In this document: in pieces, positions 43,275 to 55,306 of the stretch
How positions within the stretch are numbered: the stretch's first letter is position 1
Layout: every line of letters begins with the position of its first letter
From: Austropuccinia psidii
Taxonomy: Eukaryota > Basidiomycota > Pucciniomycetes > Pucciniales > Sphaerophragmiaceae
DNA: 64,000 bases
Direction: 5' to 3'
Assembly (NCBI GenBank): GCA_023105745.1
Contig: JALGQZ010000001.1
Span: forward strand, 48,483,662-48,547,661
Notes under the pieces: generated by a model
Databases searched by the model: none
The model's input: only the letters and a program-made list of their open reading frames with translations
What the model was told of the DNA's origin: nothing
Translations under genes and position numbers: made by a program

Positions 43275-45295
43275 CCTTGTCCAAAGATTTTGTAAATACT
43301 TTAACAGAAATTAAAAATATTATCTTACCTCTAAAGGAAATTAAAAACAGTTTATTATCATTACAAGAAATAAACAATAATGTATCTTCTTCAACAAATA
43401 TTGTTGTACAAAATAAAAAAGAAATTGACAACATCAAGTTTATTATTGAAAATAATAAACCAATGATTTTAATTGACAAAACTCAAAAAAACAATACAAG
43501 GACAACAAGAATTGTATAAATACATAAAAGATATTAAAGATAAAACGTTTACAATCAATTATGACGTGAGTATTGACAATCTTACAGAAAAATTAAACAA
43601 ACTAAGTATTTCTGTAGAAAGATTTGAAGAAAAAACTTCATCACACCAAAAATTACTTTTGGGCCATGTGGAAAGAAGTTATGAAGCAAGAATGCATCTG
43701 AAAGATGACATTCAAAGTGAGATAAGGCTTATTACTAAAAAAATGGATAAAATTAATGAGGATAACTCAAATATACTAAAGGTATCAACCCCATTTCCTC
43801 ACATAAAAATCCCTCTTAAACCAAAAGAGGAACTAACAAATCCATTCATAACAGACTTAAGTCACCAAGACAATAACCAAGTCTTCATGAAGGAAAAACC
43901 TCAATTAAACAAATGGCCAACATTCACAGGAGAAGGTGAATATGACCACATGTCATTTATCAAGACAATTGAAATGTTACAAGAAGATTATGCCATACCA
44001 GATGAATTAATTAATGCAAGATTACATTCATTGTTTGAAAAATCTGAAAAAAGATGGTATTATGGCATAAGACAAGCAAATGGAAAAAACACCTGGTCTT
44101 GGTGGAAACAAGAAATAATCACCAAGTGGGCTAATGATGCCTGGAGGTACAAGATAGAGAATGCATTTGAAATTCTTTCCTTTACCCAGACAAAGACAAA
44201 CCTCTAACTTGGTTCTTAAAACAAGTTGAAATACTAAATGGACTGTACCCAGAAATGTCACAAAAAATGGTGCACATGAAAGTACTTAAGAAATGTGGAG
44301 GAGAGCTAGAACATGCCCTAAGAAGCAGGTGTATAGAACCATGCTCCACAGAAGAGTATATCAATGCACTAGAAGACATAGTGACAAGAACAAACATTGG
44401 CAGAACTTGGAAGAAATTGGACATTAAAAGTCCAAATAAGCAATTTATCAAAAAAGAAAAATGAAAAGAAGCTTTTAAGCCCAATACATCCAAAAATAAT
44501 GAGCAAACAAAATGCCATAAATGTGGAGGTATTGGACACTTATCCAATAACTGCCTCAAAAAGGCAAAGATTAATGAAATTGTGGAAACAGAAAACCACA
44601 ATGACAAAGAGGAGGAATCTGACTCTGAAAAGGAAACAGAAGAGTCAGAAAGTTCTGAAAGTGATGAAATTAATATAATTAATGCACAAATTAATAATAT
44701 TGATATAATTTATGAAGTACTAGATGTTGACTCAAACTTACCACAAGTTGGAACATCTGACACAAACCTGACAAATATACAAGATGCCAAAATGTACAGA
44801 ACCAAACCTGCAAAAGGAACTGGATATACAGCTGGAAAATCAAGTATAAGTATTGTTATGGTTGATAACCAAGAAGGAAAAGTGAACTTGGATACAGGAG
44901 CATATTGTACCTGTGTTGATAAAAGTTATTTAGAAACCATTGTTCCAGATTGGCAAGAAGAAATTATGCCAATACAAGGTGTCAAGTTTAGTAGTGCAAG
45001 TGAGAGCATGAAGCCCCTTGGAATAATTGACTTAACACTCATTTTTCCTCACCCCTCACAATGTGTAAGAATTAAAGTAGAGTTTGTAGTAATGGATAAC
45101 TGTACTAGTAATCACTTCATACTTGGAAATGACTACTTATCAATTTACGGTATAGATATCTCTAACCAAAAAGATAGATATTTTACCATAGGAGACAACA
45201 AAAGACAAAAATTTAGCTTCTTAAATAACAAAAAACAAATTACAGTTAGTAAGAATGAAGAGAAAAGTACAGAAAAGCAACTTTTTATATCTTAA
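43275..45295 (+). pseudogene. Element C gag ORF2-protease (damaged)
   Basis: A coiled-coil-like N-terminus (EIKNIILPLKEIKNSLLSLQ at about 43300), a frameshift near 43480, then the capsid core with WPTFTGEGEYDHMSFIKT at about 43913. Another frameshift near 44185. An in-frame TGA at 44462-44464 precedes a canonical zinc knuckle CHKCGGIGHLSNNC at about 44518. The protease motif LDTGAYCTCV is intact at about 44888. An in-frame TAA at 45293-45295 ends the piece. Each defect is single, which suggests fairly recent loss. Confidence 0.85.
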
Positions 45296-46107
45296 CAACT
45301 CAAAGAGGCAGAATTAAATCAAGAATTAACAGAAAAAATGAAAGAAAAATTGATTGACCTCTTATTTAAGTACAAAAATGCCTTTGAAACTGACAAGGAG
45401 CCACTAGGTGCCATAATTGGGCATGAGGTGGATATAATTCTTAATGTGGAGAAACCTTACCCACCTTTACTGAGGAGACCTGCTTACCCAGCTAGTCCAA
45501 GGGTTAGGGAAGACTTGGCAGTACACATTTACGAATTAATGGACCTTGGAGTATTAAGAAAAGTAGGACATAATGAACAGGTAGAGGTCACTACACCTAT
45601 CATTATAACTTGGCATAATGGAAAATCAAGAATGGTAGGAGACTTCAGAGCCCTGAACACCTATACCATTCCAGACAGATATCCAATACCCAGAATCCAT
45701 GAGACATTGACACAATTGTCACAAGCTAAGTTCATTACAGCCATGGATGCTTTAAAGGGTTTTCATCAAAATGTCTTAACAGACAATTCCAAGAAACTAC
45801 TAAGGATAATAGTCCACTGTGGGATTTTTGAATACTTAAGAATGCCATTTGGTATAAAGAATGCACCTTCCCATTACCAAAGGATGATGAATACCATATT
45901 TCCTGAAGAATTATCATAAGGGTGGTTAATTATCTATATTGATTATAGTATAGTTTTCTCAGAAACTTGGTAAAATCACCTTACAAGACTGAAAAGAGTA
46001 CTACAAAAAATAGTGCAGGTGGATATGAAAATTTACTTGAAAAAGTGTCATTTTGCATATAGTGAACTAAAAGCACTAGGACATGTTGTATCTGGACTTA
46101 GTCTAGG
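45296..46107 (+). pseudogene. Element C RT (inactive, cut by element D)
   Basis: RT from KEKLIDLLFKYKNAFETDKE on, with RRPAYPASPRVRED, FRALNTYTIPDRYPIPRI and MPFGIKNAPSHYQRMMNTIF. In-frame TAA at 45917-45919 and about 45970. The active site reads YIDY at about 45935, with the second catalytic Asp changed to Tyr. The sequence ends GHVVSGLSLG at ctagg (46103-46107), the first copy of D's target duplication. Confidence 0.88.
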
Positions 46108-48029
46108 TGTGAGCCTTGAGGTATATTTTACATACCCAAATAGGCCACAATTATCTTAAAAAGAAATTTTGAATTATGCATAACTCATAAGTCATGCATA
46201 TATCCAAAATTCATCATTTTCAATTTCAAAAAAGATGAATAACTTTTTTTTGAGTAAGTAAATCCATGGATTTAAGACCAGATTTGTATTCTACACAAAA
46301 ATTCACCTAGGGTAGCTACATAGAGTGAATAAGCTCAAATTAACTCTTTGAGGTGGTAAAATGGAAAATACTTCAATACCACATCATCAATACCACATAA
46401 AAGATCCGTGAAAATTTTTGTTTTTCTTAATTTCACGCCAAAATAATGGGAAAGTGAGAAATCCCATGTTACATATACACTAAGAATAGTATTATGCATG
46501 TTTTGAGCACTTAATATCATGGTATTCTTACATGGACTTTTGGTACACCCATAGTGGATATGTCACTTTAAGCTTAAATTACTATTTTGACGTAAAAATT
46601 AGGCAAGGGGGACAAAAGACATCAAAGAGAGCCAGGGTACCCAACTTCTGAGGCCTCAGAGGCGTGGATAGCTCCAGAGCATGGATCCATGGTTCATCTT
46701 GGCCCAATTGGTAAACTAAAACTCTTTGGGAACTTGGTTACCAAGTTACACCTACTGTAATCATAAGAAAATAGCAAATAACCTGCTATTTTGATGTGCC
46801 AAGGAGGTAATAAGCTACTTAGGCTCCTGTAACCACGTCAATTCTTGATGACTTTCCATGACTAGACCCTAAAAGAGTAATTAAAACCCTTTTGGGATCC
46901 ATATTCATTGATTTACCTCATAGCAACCAGCAAAATACTGCTATTTGCAATTCTACGTAGAAATGAGGTAAAAACTTCAAAAATTCATTAAAAATACAAT
47001 TCTTAATGAATCTTTCTGAAACTTTCAGGACCAATGAAGAACTGTATTATCTATGGTACAACCAAAAAGAATTACAGTTTTACTAGTAAAATTCAAAGTT
47101 TTTCTTACAGTCCATTTTTGACCATTCTACGTGAAACACTGAATCTTCAAAAATTAACAGTAATTAAAACCTGTGATGAAATTGGCAATAACATTGATAA
47201 CTTTGAGAAATCAATGATTATTTTGGAATAAAAGAAGATTTACTGTTGTTACTCCTTTTATTCTTAACCATATTGGGGTTAGTAGTCACGTAAAAGCATC
47301 AATTAAGTAATTATGATAATCTTACGTGACAACAGATGATGCAATCATTAATCCAAAAAGTTTTATTGTTTTCTCACTCACTGGTTTTTCAGTTTGCTCC
47401 ATGGCACGCCTCTGTGAGCTGTTGTTGGCTTAAAAGAAGCCTCTTCTTGCTGTTTTTTCCATATCATCATCTTATCAATTTATTAAATCATTATTACCAA
47501 CAAGTAAGTATTAGTTAAAGCTATTCTTAAGTGTTTTAAATCTTTCAGAATCAACCAGAAAGACGTGAAATCATAGAATCCAACTATATATTGTTGTAAT
47601 ACTGTTATAAATCCTTTTGATCCCTTAAATCCACAATACCACGTCAAATTTCTCTACTCTTATCTATCAATAAGTTCTTTGGAGTATTAGCGAGTCATTT
47701 ATTTTTAATTCTTAAAGTTTTTCTCTAGTAATAGTTTTCTTCAAGAATTATCTTTATAATTATTCTTGTAAAAGATAATTATATATTAAAATAATTTGAT
47801 TATTTTAATAAAGAAATTTTTATTATTAAATTCTTCTTGTAATTGATTCTTGTAGACAATTACTGCTCACTGTTATAATCACTAGTAGTGTATAACACGT
47901 GAAAGAAATAATTTTATAATTATTTAATTGTGGTCATAATAATTTTTTTATTATTATATTTCATAAGAACAGACATAGTACTGTTGATTAATAGTAATAT
48001 TATCATCAGTTTCATAGTCACATCTTACA
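46108..48029 (+). repeat. 5' LTR of element D
   Basis: 1922 bp, TGTGAGCCTTGAGG to AGTCACATCTTACA, followed by TTTGGGGGCCTGG. Solo copies of the family are at 41249-43169 (reverse) and 953-19567 (split). CpG-containing words such as ttacgtgac and cacgccaaaat are intact here but TpG/CpA in the oldest copy. Short ORFs inside are chance. Confidence 0.95.
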
Positions 48030-48628
48030 TTTGGGGGCCTGGCCGTGTTTTTTGAACCTTGTACCCTTAATTAATATATTTTTAAGCTCTAAAATATATT
48101 AATTTAATATTTTTTTCTTTCATTTTAAGGTCAAAATAATTCTTATTTTTGAAATTGTTTTGGAAATCTTTTTCATTGAGGAATTTGGTTTAATTTTATA
48201 CTGTTTTACACGTGGCTTTTTCACATCCAAAAACTTATAAAATTATTCTTTGAGTTACTCTAAATTAATTTTCATTCAAAATCTTAAATTTTAATTTTTT
48301 TCTTTAAAGAGAATAATTTTTTTAATATTAAAAAATAATAAAATTTATAAAAAATCTTTTAAAAAATATCTTAAAACACAAAAATAATTTCTTTTATCAT
48401 ATTTTTTCTCTTTAAGTGTCTTTAATCAAATACTGTGCAGCTGGTAACAGACTCAGTAAAAGATACATCAATAGTCCTGAATCTTCAGAAGCAGAATCTG
48501 AAGACAGTATTGAGGTGCAAATTGCTAAAAGAGGCACCTTATTTAATTCTGAAAAGAATAAATTACCACCAAAAGGTGTGTTTTTATCTTTATTTTTACT
48601 CTTTATCCTTAAAATTGACGTAAAAATG
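48030..48628 (+). other. Element D leader with PBS-like motif
   Basis: Starts TTTGGGGGCCTGGCCGTG, shared with B and C. AT-rich to about 48415. From 48416 an ORF runs in frame into the gag start (YINSPESSEAESEDS at about 48464). By comparison with element C this piece may be an upstream exon (acceptor-like ctctttaag near 48416), but the intron signals are weak here. Confidence 0.55.
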
Positions 48629-48948
48629 GTGCATACCAGAAATGGAAGCAACTATTCAGTCCAGCCAGATGGAGGTGGACAAGGAAGAGGCAAGACAAAA
48701 TCTAGAAGTGCCAAGTCTTCCACAAGAAAGACACATTTGGAGGATGCCAGAGTTGCCCGCAATTCCCCAAGGTCTGTACCAACAGATTTTGACGTGAATT
48801 CAGAGCCTGAACTGATTTATGGTAATATTTGCAGGGCTGAACCACTTTCAGGTGGCAGCAATAGAAATATATCAATGCCAGTACAAAAACTGGTTCAGAG
48901 CAGCCAAGGAAGAGGAGTGGGAAATCTGCCCAAGCCTTTGGCAGGGGG
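48629..48948 (+). pseudogene. Element D gag ORF1, N-terminal part
   Basis: MVHTRNGSNYSVQPDGGGQG, then a basic Ser/Arg region. Homology to C (HIQRAKIDIYMHQ in C, HFQVAAIEIYQCQYKNWF in D) shows that by about 48840 the gag reading frame has moved to another frame, so a small indel lies near 48820-48840. The sequence is cut at ggggg (48944-48948) by the LTR-Q solo LTR. Confidence 0.65.
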
Positions 48949-50786
48949 TGTAAGGTGTGGATATGAAACTTTGATTAAAAATCAAGTACTTTTCCTGTCC
49001 TCAAAATTTGTATAAGGTAAAAATCAATTAAAAATAGTATGAAATATTATTTTTAAGAGAAAACACGCCAATTTTATTGTTTATAACTTTATTAGTATAA
49101 AACAATAATATTATAAAAATTTATTGTTTTACCAACAATAAAAATTTATCCAAAAAATACTCTACAAGAGATATTTTAAGGCTACAAAAGAAATTTCTTC
49201 AAGAGCAATTTCAATTGGAATTAATTGAGCAAAGAACTGCAAGCATTTAATTAAAGAACAAAGTCTTTAAAAAGAATATTAAAGAGAAAACACGCCCAAA
49301 AGTGACCAGAGTGAATTTGGAAACAAAGTGACAAAGTTTACAGTGATGAAAGATGCTTTAATTCACTTTTGGGGTGGTTCAGGGGTAAAAATGATTATAA
49401 GAGTTACAAACAATGATTATAATGATTTTTTCACGTGGTTAAAAGGATTAAAATGATTTAAAAGTGGTGGTTGGAATCTTTGATTGATTGGTTTAACAGT
49501 TTTAAACTAATTAATAAAAGGAAAAGATTCTAACATGAAGAGAAAAGTGGGGCAAAGAAGACATTCTTTTCTAGCCATCAATTCTCTTACTCCAAAAGTA
49601 AAATTTACTCTTGTCAGTCGTGAAAAACAGTCTGACAACAGAAAAGCCAATTATGGCATCATTGAACCCTGGTTTAGACCAAAAAGGGCTGGTTTAAGCC
49701 ATTTTTAGCCATTTTTAGCCATTTTAGAGCCTTAAATCAGCCATTACTATAGCAATACCAGCCCTAGAGCCTTCAAAACACGTCAGAATGTGTGTCAGAG
49801 GCGTAGAAACCAGTTAAAACTGTTTTTATTATGATTGTTTTATCTTAAGGGTAGTTTTACCCTCTTGGCAACAGCTAAAACTACCCCAGTTGGTATCAAA
49901 ACCTCATCATCAATTGAGTCCACAGACCCTGTAACTCAATTCCAGGCCAAAAGTGATGAACGTTTGCGTGAATTTTGACAACCCACGCCTGTCAGCAAGG
50001 ATTTTGGGGGTCTAGCTCCCCCTTAGAGCTGGAGTTCCTTTTCCCCCCCAAATTTAATCTTTCCAATTTATTTTTCCTTTAATTCCTCATCATGTATTAT
50101 ACTTATAATTTACATATGTAATTCAATTCAATTGTACAGTACAATACGGTAATAATTGACACCTCATATGTAAATCAAAGTTCACTTATGTAATACACGC
50201 GCACATTTTGACATTTCAATTGAATTCAATTGAAAATACTTCAATTCCTCATAACTTCTAAACTAAACACAACACCTCAATTTTAACACAAAAATTGATG
50301 GTTAACACCACATGTGGTGTGAATTAAATTAAGGTTTTGAGGATTTTCAACTTTTGTATTGAAAATACTAAAAACTTAATTTAAGCTTATTTAGAGTTGA
50401 GTTACAAGAATTTCACTCAGAGGTGACCCCACCTGTTTTTTTATGAGAAATCCAATGGTGAAATAAATTTTATATGTTTATTTATTGGATAAAAAGTTAT
50501 AATAAATTTTATTTAACTTTTTTCCAAATTTATTTATTTTTTCACAATTTTGTTAAAGTTTCATTTTTACTTAATTTTTTCAAGTATAAATGTAATTTTA
50601 TATTTACAAAATTTAATTTATTTTTTATTTTTAAATTATAATTAATTTTTTATTTTTAATATAATTTTATATTTATATTTTGCTTTTTATTTTAATAATA
50701 TAAATAAATTTATTTTATTTATATTAACATGTTATTTTTTATATTTGTGGTCTTTTGGGTATATGAAATTACCTCTAAGGCTCACA
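48949..50786 (-). repeat. LTR-Q family solo LTR in element D gag
   Basis: 1838 bp, TGTAAGGTGTGG to TAAGGCTCACA, flanked by ggggg (48944-48948 and 50787-50791). Paralogue of 17374-19147. This copy retains CpG words (aaacacgcc, ttgcgtgaa, cacgtcag, ccacgcc) that are TpG or CpA in the other copy. Confidence 0.93.
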
Positions 50787-51246
50787 GGGGGCCATGAACT
50801 CCTACTTACACATCACGAGCTTTCTGGGTCAGGAGAAGACCATAGAGCTCTTAGGAGGATGGAGCCCCCTGTCGTGCAAAGAAAAGGTCAAAAAGATAAA
50901 GAATTGGTTGAAGAACCAAAGTCTTTTATCCATAGACCAGAAGAAAGAGTTGGAAATGACTCCAGCTTTGGAGACAGAGGCACCAGTGGCGTCTACCAGC
51001 TCCAAACCAGCTCCAGAAGTGTCCAAGGACAAGCCCAAGGGACCTCAGAAGAAGCAGAAAGGTCCCAGGAACCATCAAGGCAAAGGAAAAGGCAAAGCCA
51101 ATTGGCACAGACCCTACCCACAAGGGTACAGGATCCCCAAATTGGAGCCTTCAGCCGTGGACAGTGTCTTCAATATGGCCAGAACTCTGATGGAATTCAC
51201 AGCCAAGGAGCAGGAAAGGATGAACAGAAACTTTCCACGCAAATAA
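50787..51246 (+). pseudogene. Element D gag ORF1, C-terminal part
   Basis: With the solo LTR excised, the coding frame reads SLWQGAMNSYLHITS, GGWSPLSCKEKVKKIKNWLK, a Lys/Pro-rich linker, NMARTLMEFTAKEQERMNRN, and stops at TAA 51244-51246. The -1 frame (ORF2) is open over this whole stretch, so the region could code in both frames. The protein is probably the matrix-like first gag unit of this clade; I know of no direct functional data. Confidence 0.75.
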
Positions 51247-53867
51247 TTGGTGTACAAACTAGTATTTATGTAGAAATTGGTAAACTTGATAACAAGTTAA
51301 CTAAAATTGCATCAGATATAGTTGAATTAAAGAAAAATGACAAAAAATACATTGAATTACACCAAGTGACAAATGCCAAACTTGACTTAATTACCAATTC
51401 TTGCATAAGAATTGAAAACATGTGCCAAGTTCAACATGAGGAAATGGAAGATCTTTTTAAAATGAATGATCAACTTAAGATTCTACAAGAACATGTCTTG
51501 AAGATAGTTGAGAACACCAATCAATTTGCTATACATTTAGCAAAGAGTGACAGTGAAAGGCAAAAGTTGAAGAATGAGATAATTGCAAGGGTGGAACAAA
51601 TTCATAAGAATCATGAACCACATATGCCAAGACATTATAAACCTTTAACTGAAGAAAAACTCTCTGTTAAAGAAAGTCTTACACCATTATTGGGAGAAAA
51701 TGCCTACTCTGCAAGAGATATTACCAAAATAGAAGAATGGCCAACATTCTCTGGTGAAGGAGAATACAACCATATTGAATTCATCAGGAATATTGATATG
51801 TTGCAAGAAGACTTTAATATACCTGATGAAATCATAGTGGGAAAATTACACTGTTTGTTTACCAGAACTGCAAAGAAATGGTATTACAAAATGAGGATTG
51901 ATCATGGTAAACATGACTGGTCTTGGTAGAAATCTGAAGTGATTACCAAATGGGCTAATAATTCTTGGAGGTTTAAAATGGAAAATGCTTTTGAAAGTGC
52001 CATTTTTAACTCAGAAAAAGACAGACCACTTACTTGGTTCTTCAAACAAAAAGACAGACTATCTGCTTTACACCCAGATATGTCTGACACTATGATTAAT
52101 ATGAAAATATTAAGAAAGTGTGGAGGAGAACTGGAACATGCTATCAAAAGCAGATGTGTGGAACCTTGTTCAACAGAGGACTACATTAATGCTATGGAAT
52201 ATATCATTTCCAGGACAAGAATTGGTAAGACTTGGATTAAAAACCCAATAGAGTCCAAAATAGTCTCAAAGATTCCTAGAGAGGAAAGAAGACCAGAAAG
52301 CCCTGTCTTGAAGTGTAATAAATGTGGAAGTAATTCACATTTAGCCAACACTTGTCCTAAGAAGACCAAGATCAATGAAGTTCAAGTCATTGAAGAAATT
52401 CAGTGTACTGAAGAGAAAGAGGAGTCTGATCAAGATTCTGCAGTCTCTGAAGATACACCAGTGGAGGACTATCCCATTGAGAACATTTCAGCTTTCTTTG
52501 AGGTCACAGAAGTCCATACCCACTTGCCACAGTACAGTGAGGATTGCTGCAACCTGATCAATATCCAAGATGCCAGAATGTGTAAAACAAAACCTGCTAG
52601 AGGAAAGGGTTATACTGCTGGGGCATCCTGTATCACATCAGTTCTGATGAGTGATATTGAAGCCAAAGTAAATTTGGATACAGGGGCATTTTGCACTTGT
52701 GTGGGCAAAGATTATCTCCAAATTATACTTCCTGAATGGAAAAACCATCTATTACCAATAGAAGGTGTACAATTCAGTAGTGCCAGTAACAATATGTACC
52801 CCCTGGGCATATTGGACACTAATACTGTATTCCCACATCCAGCAGGAAGTGTAAGAATAAAAACTGAGATTGTAGTAATGGATAATTGCACATCTCAGCA
52901 CATCATTCTTTCGAATGATTACTTAAATATTTATGGTATTGATATAAATAACCATAAGGACAGATATTTCACAATTGGAGATAACAAGAGACAAAAATTT
53001 GCTTTCTCCAATATGCCAAAACAGATATCTGTAGTATCTTCTGTCAAGGATACTTACAAAGATGAATTTGTGACTAATCAACTTGTTGAAGCACAAATTA
53101 ATCAATCATTGTCACCAAAGATGAGGAATGAGCTTATTAATGTGTTATACACATATAAAAATGGATTTGCCTCTGATAATGAACCATTAGGCGCTATAAG
53201 AGGACATGAAGTTGATATTACTCTTAATATTGACAGACCATATCCTCCAGTACTTAGAAGACCAGCTTATCCAGTTAGTCCCAGAGCTAGAGAAGCCTTG
53301 GAAAAACATATCCAACAGTTGATCCAACTTGGTGTGCTAAGGAAAGTAGGCCATAATGAGGAAGTTGAAGTGACAACACCTGTTATTATTGCATGGCATA
53401 ATGATAAGTCAAGAATGGTTGGAGACTTCAGAGCATTGAATACCTACACAGTTCCAGATAGGTATCCAATACCTAGAATTGAAGAAACCTTGACTCAATT
53501 GTCTAAAGCCAAGTATATAACATCAATGGATGCATTGAAAGGCTTCCATCAAAATGTTTTGACGCCTAAAGCTAAGAAATTACTTAGAATTATCACTCAC
53601 TGTGGTATTTTTGAGTATCTTAGAATGCCATTTGGCATTAAAAATCCTCCATCCCATTATCAAAGGATGATGGACACCATCTTTCCTACAGAATTGTCTG
53701 AAGGATGGCTTATCATTTATATTGATGATATTATCATATGTTCTGATTCATGGTCTTTGCACCTTGAAAGACTTGCAAGAGTACTTCATCAAGTGGCAGA
53801 AGTGAACATGAAAATTTCACTTAAGAAATGCAATTTTGGTTTTGAAGAACCCAAAGCAATAGGACAT
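51247..53867 (+). CDS. pol: Element D gag2-protease-RT, one nonsense codon
   Basis: Runs in the -1 frame relative to gag ORF1. Order: coiled-coil-like segment (about 51260-51600), capsid core WPTFSGEGEYNHIEFIRN at about 51738, TAG at 51927-51929 where the paralogue has Trp (SWWKQE in C), CCHC knuckle CNKCGSNSHLANTC at about 52314 with canonical spacing, protease LDTGAFCTCV at about 52675, then RT with RRPAYPVSPRAREA, FRALNTYTVPDRYPIPRI, MPFGIKNPPSHYQRMMDTIF and active site YIDD at about 53719. It is cut after GFEEPKAIGH at gacat (53863-53867). Apart from the TAG the frame is clean, and all the pieces are in one frame across the inserted LTR. Confidence 0.88.
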
Positions 53868-55306
53868 TGTCAGGCTGAGTCTATGATAAAGGTGTATATG
53901 AGTATTTACAAGCTTTAACTATGACTGTGACACGGTAAAAATGGTTTTAAAAGATGATAAGATGGATAATAGATGATTTCTTTTAATATTTAAAGGGCTT
54001 TACTATAGAGATATAGTGGTGGTGAGCGCTGTTGAAAGCCCTGGGTGCAGCTTTACCTGTTGGATTACAATAATAAAGACTACAATACTTTAAATGAAGA
54101 GTATACCTGATTATTTAACCAAGAGTAAAACTGTTTTTGACAGTTTACTACGTAGGTTATTCAAGAGCAGGATGAGGGAAGGTTTTTGGCTGTGAAAAGC
54201 CCTCCTTTTATCCTGAAATTGAGGTGGAAAGGCTGCTAGACCTTTCCACGTAGAGGAAGTGAAGATTTTTCACTCTCCAGGACAGGCTTGTGGTTTGCAA
54301 ACAGCCTGTATACCCTGTATTGGGCTCAGATGTGGTTTTGAAACCACATCTGGGCAGTTTTCACCAACACAGGGTGAAAATTTTCATCTGGGGACCTCAC
54401 AGCCTGATTCTGACGTGTATGACGCGTAGAATGCTGTACAGAAACTGTATGGGACCCCAGTATTGACTGACATATGAGGTATTGAAGTAAAAACATGCTT
54501 CTTCGTCTATTTGACACCTCATATTCATGGTTATGGGATATTATCCCATGGTAAGGCTGTATCTGAAAGCAGGTGGGATTTTGACCCTAAAATGGTCATA
54601 ACTCTGTCGGTTTTTGAGATATCAAGCTCAAAGTTGGTTCATTGAATAGCCCTGTATGAGCTCTACACAATGGTACCCAACTTGACATGGTTATCATTAA
54701 ATATGACAAAGTTATCCCATGTACAAGTATTTTTGTACATTCGCGTGGTCTGGTCAAAAGCTGTGTTAAGCTTGTTTGGCCAATAGCTTCTGTTGTAGTT
54801 TAGTTATGAGGAAATGGATGGCACCATCAGATAGCCCTGATTGTGCTCTTTCCAAAAAGACCCCACTTTAGGTATCTCACACTAAAACTGTAAAAGTTAG
54901 ATGAGAGGTGAATGTTTTGTTCACCCTTATTTGGTCTGAATTTGATCATAACTCAAGTAATACTGGTGCTAGCTCAGTTTGGCTGGTACCATTGGATAGC
55001 ACTGGCTTAGAGCTTAATTTTGAATACCCATTTGATGGGGTTAAGCCTCTCCTTCTAGATTTTAGATGAGAGGTGAAAATTAAGGTTTATGCTCAGCAAT
55101 AGCTTTGAGCAGGAATAACTTTGTTGTTTCTTGTCCTATGGTGATGGGACTTATATTTTCAGAAAGAGGTAAGTTTCCTCTTTCTTCTGATACCTTTTGA
55201 GCTAATTTGGCTCAGTTCCATGTTTTGGTGGTATTTTGGCTATACCATTGGTTTATGGTATTTTGGCTGTCATGCTTGTGCTCTGGTTTTGAGTCACAGG
55301 CTGACA
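53868..55306 (-). repeat. LTR-B family solo LTR in element D pol
   Basis: 1439 bp, TGTCAGGCTGAGTC to ACAGGCTGACA, perfect duplication gacat (53863-53867 and 55307-55311). Nearly identical to 37496-38933. Removing it with one gacat copy restores Gly-His-Ile-Val-Ser-Gly in frame. Confidence 0.96.

Larger units (their letters stand above)
36542..46107 (+). mobile_element. Element C: Ty3/gypsy element, 5' LTR to RT, then broken by element D
   Basis: 5' LTR 36542-39968 (about 1.98 kb without the inserted LTR-B copy), PBS-like motif, leader with a probable intron, gag, protease and RT. It carries a solo LTR-B in its LTR, a solo LTR-D in gag and the whole of element D in pol. The coding region has a few frameshifts and in-frame stops, fewer than in B, so C is intermediate in age. 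Its 3' part lies beyond the window. Confidence 0.93.

Noticed and set aside
51160..51246. Slippery heptamer at the end of gag ORF1 in element D
   Set aside because: No X-XXY-YYZ match in the right phase was found in D, C or B, so I do not claim a frameshift site for this clade.
54326..54517. 63-codon ORF found in two LTR-B copies (also 37953-38144)
   Set aside because: Shared because the two solo LTRs are nearly identical; no domain.
55207..55306. ATG-initiated start of the 740-codon ORF in element D
   Set aside because: The first 33 codons come from the LTR-B solo LTR; the true upstream sequence is the RT part ending at 53867.
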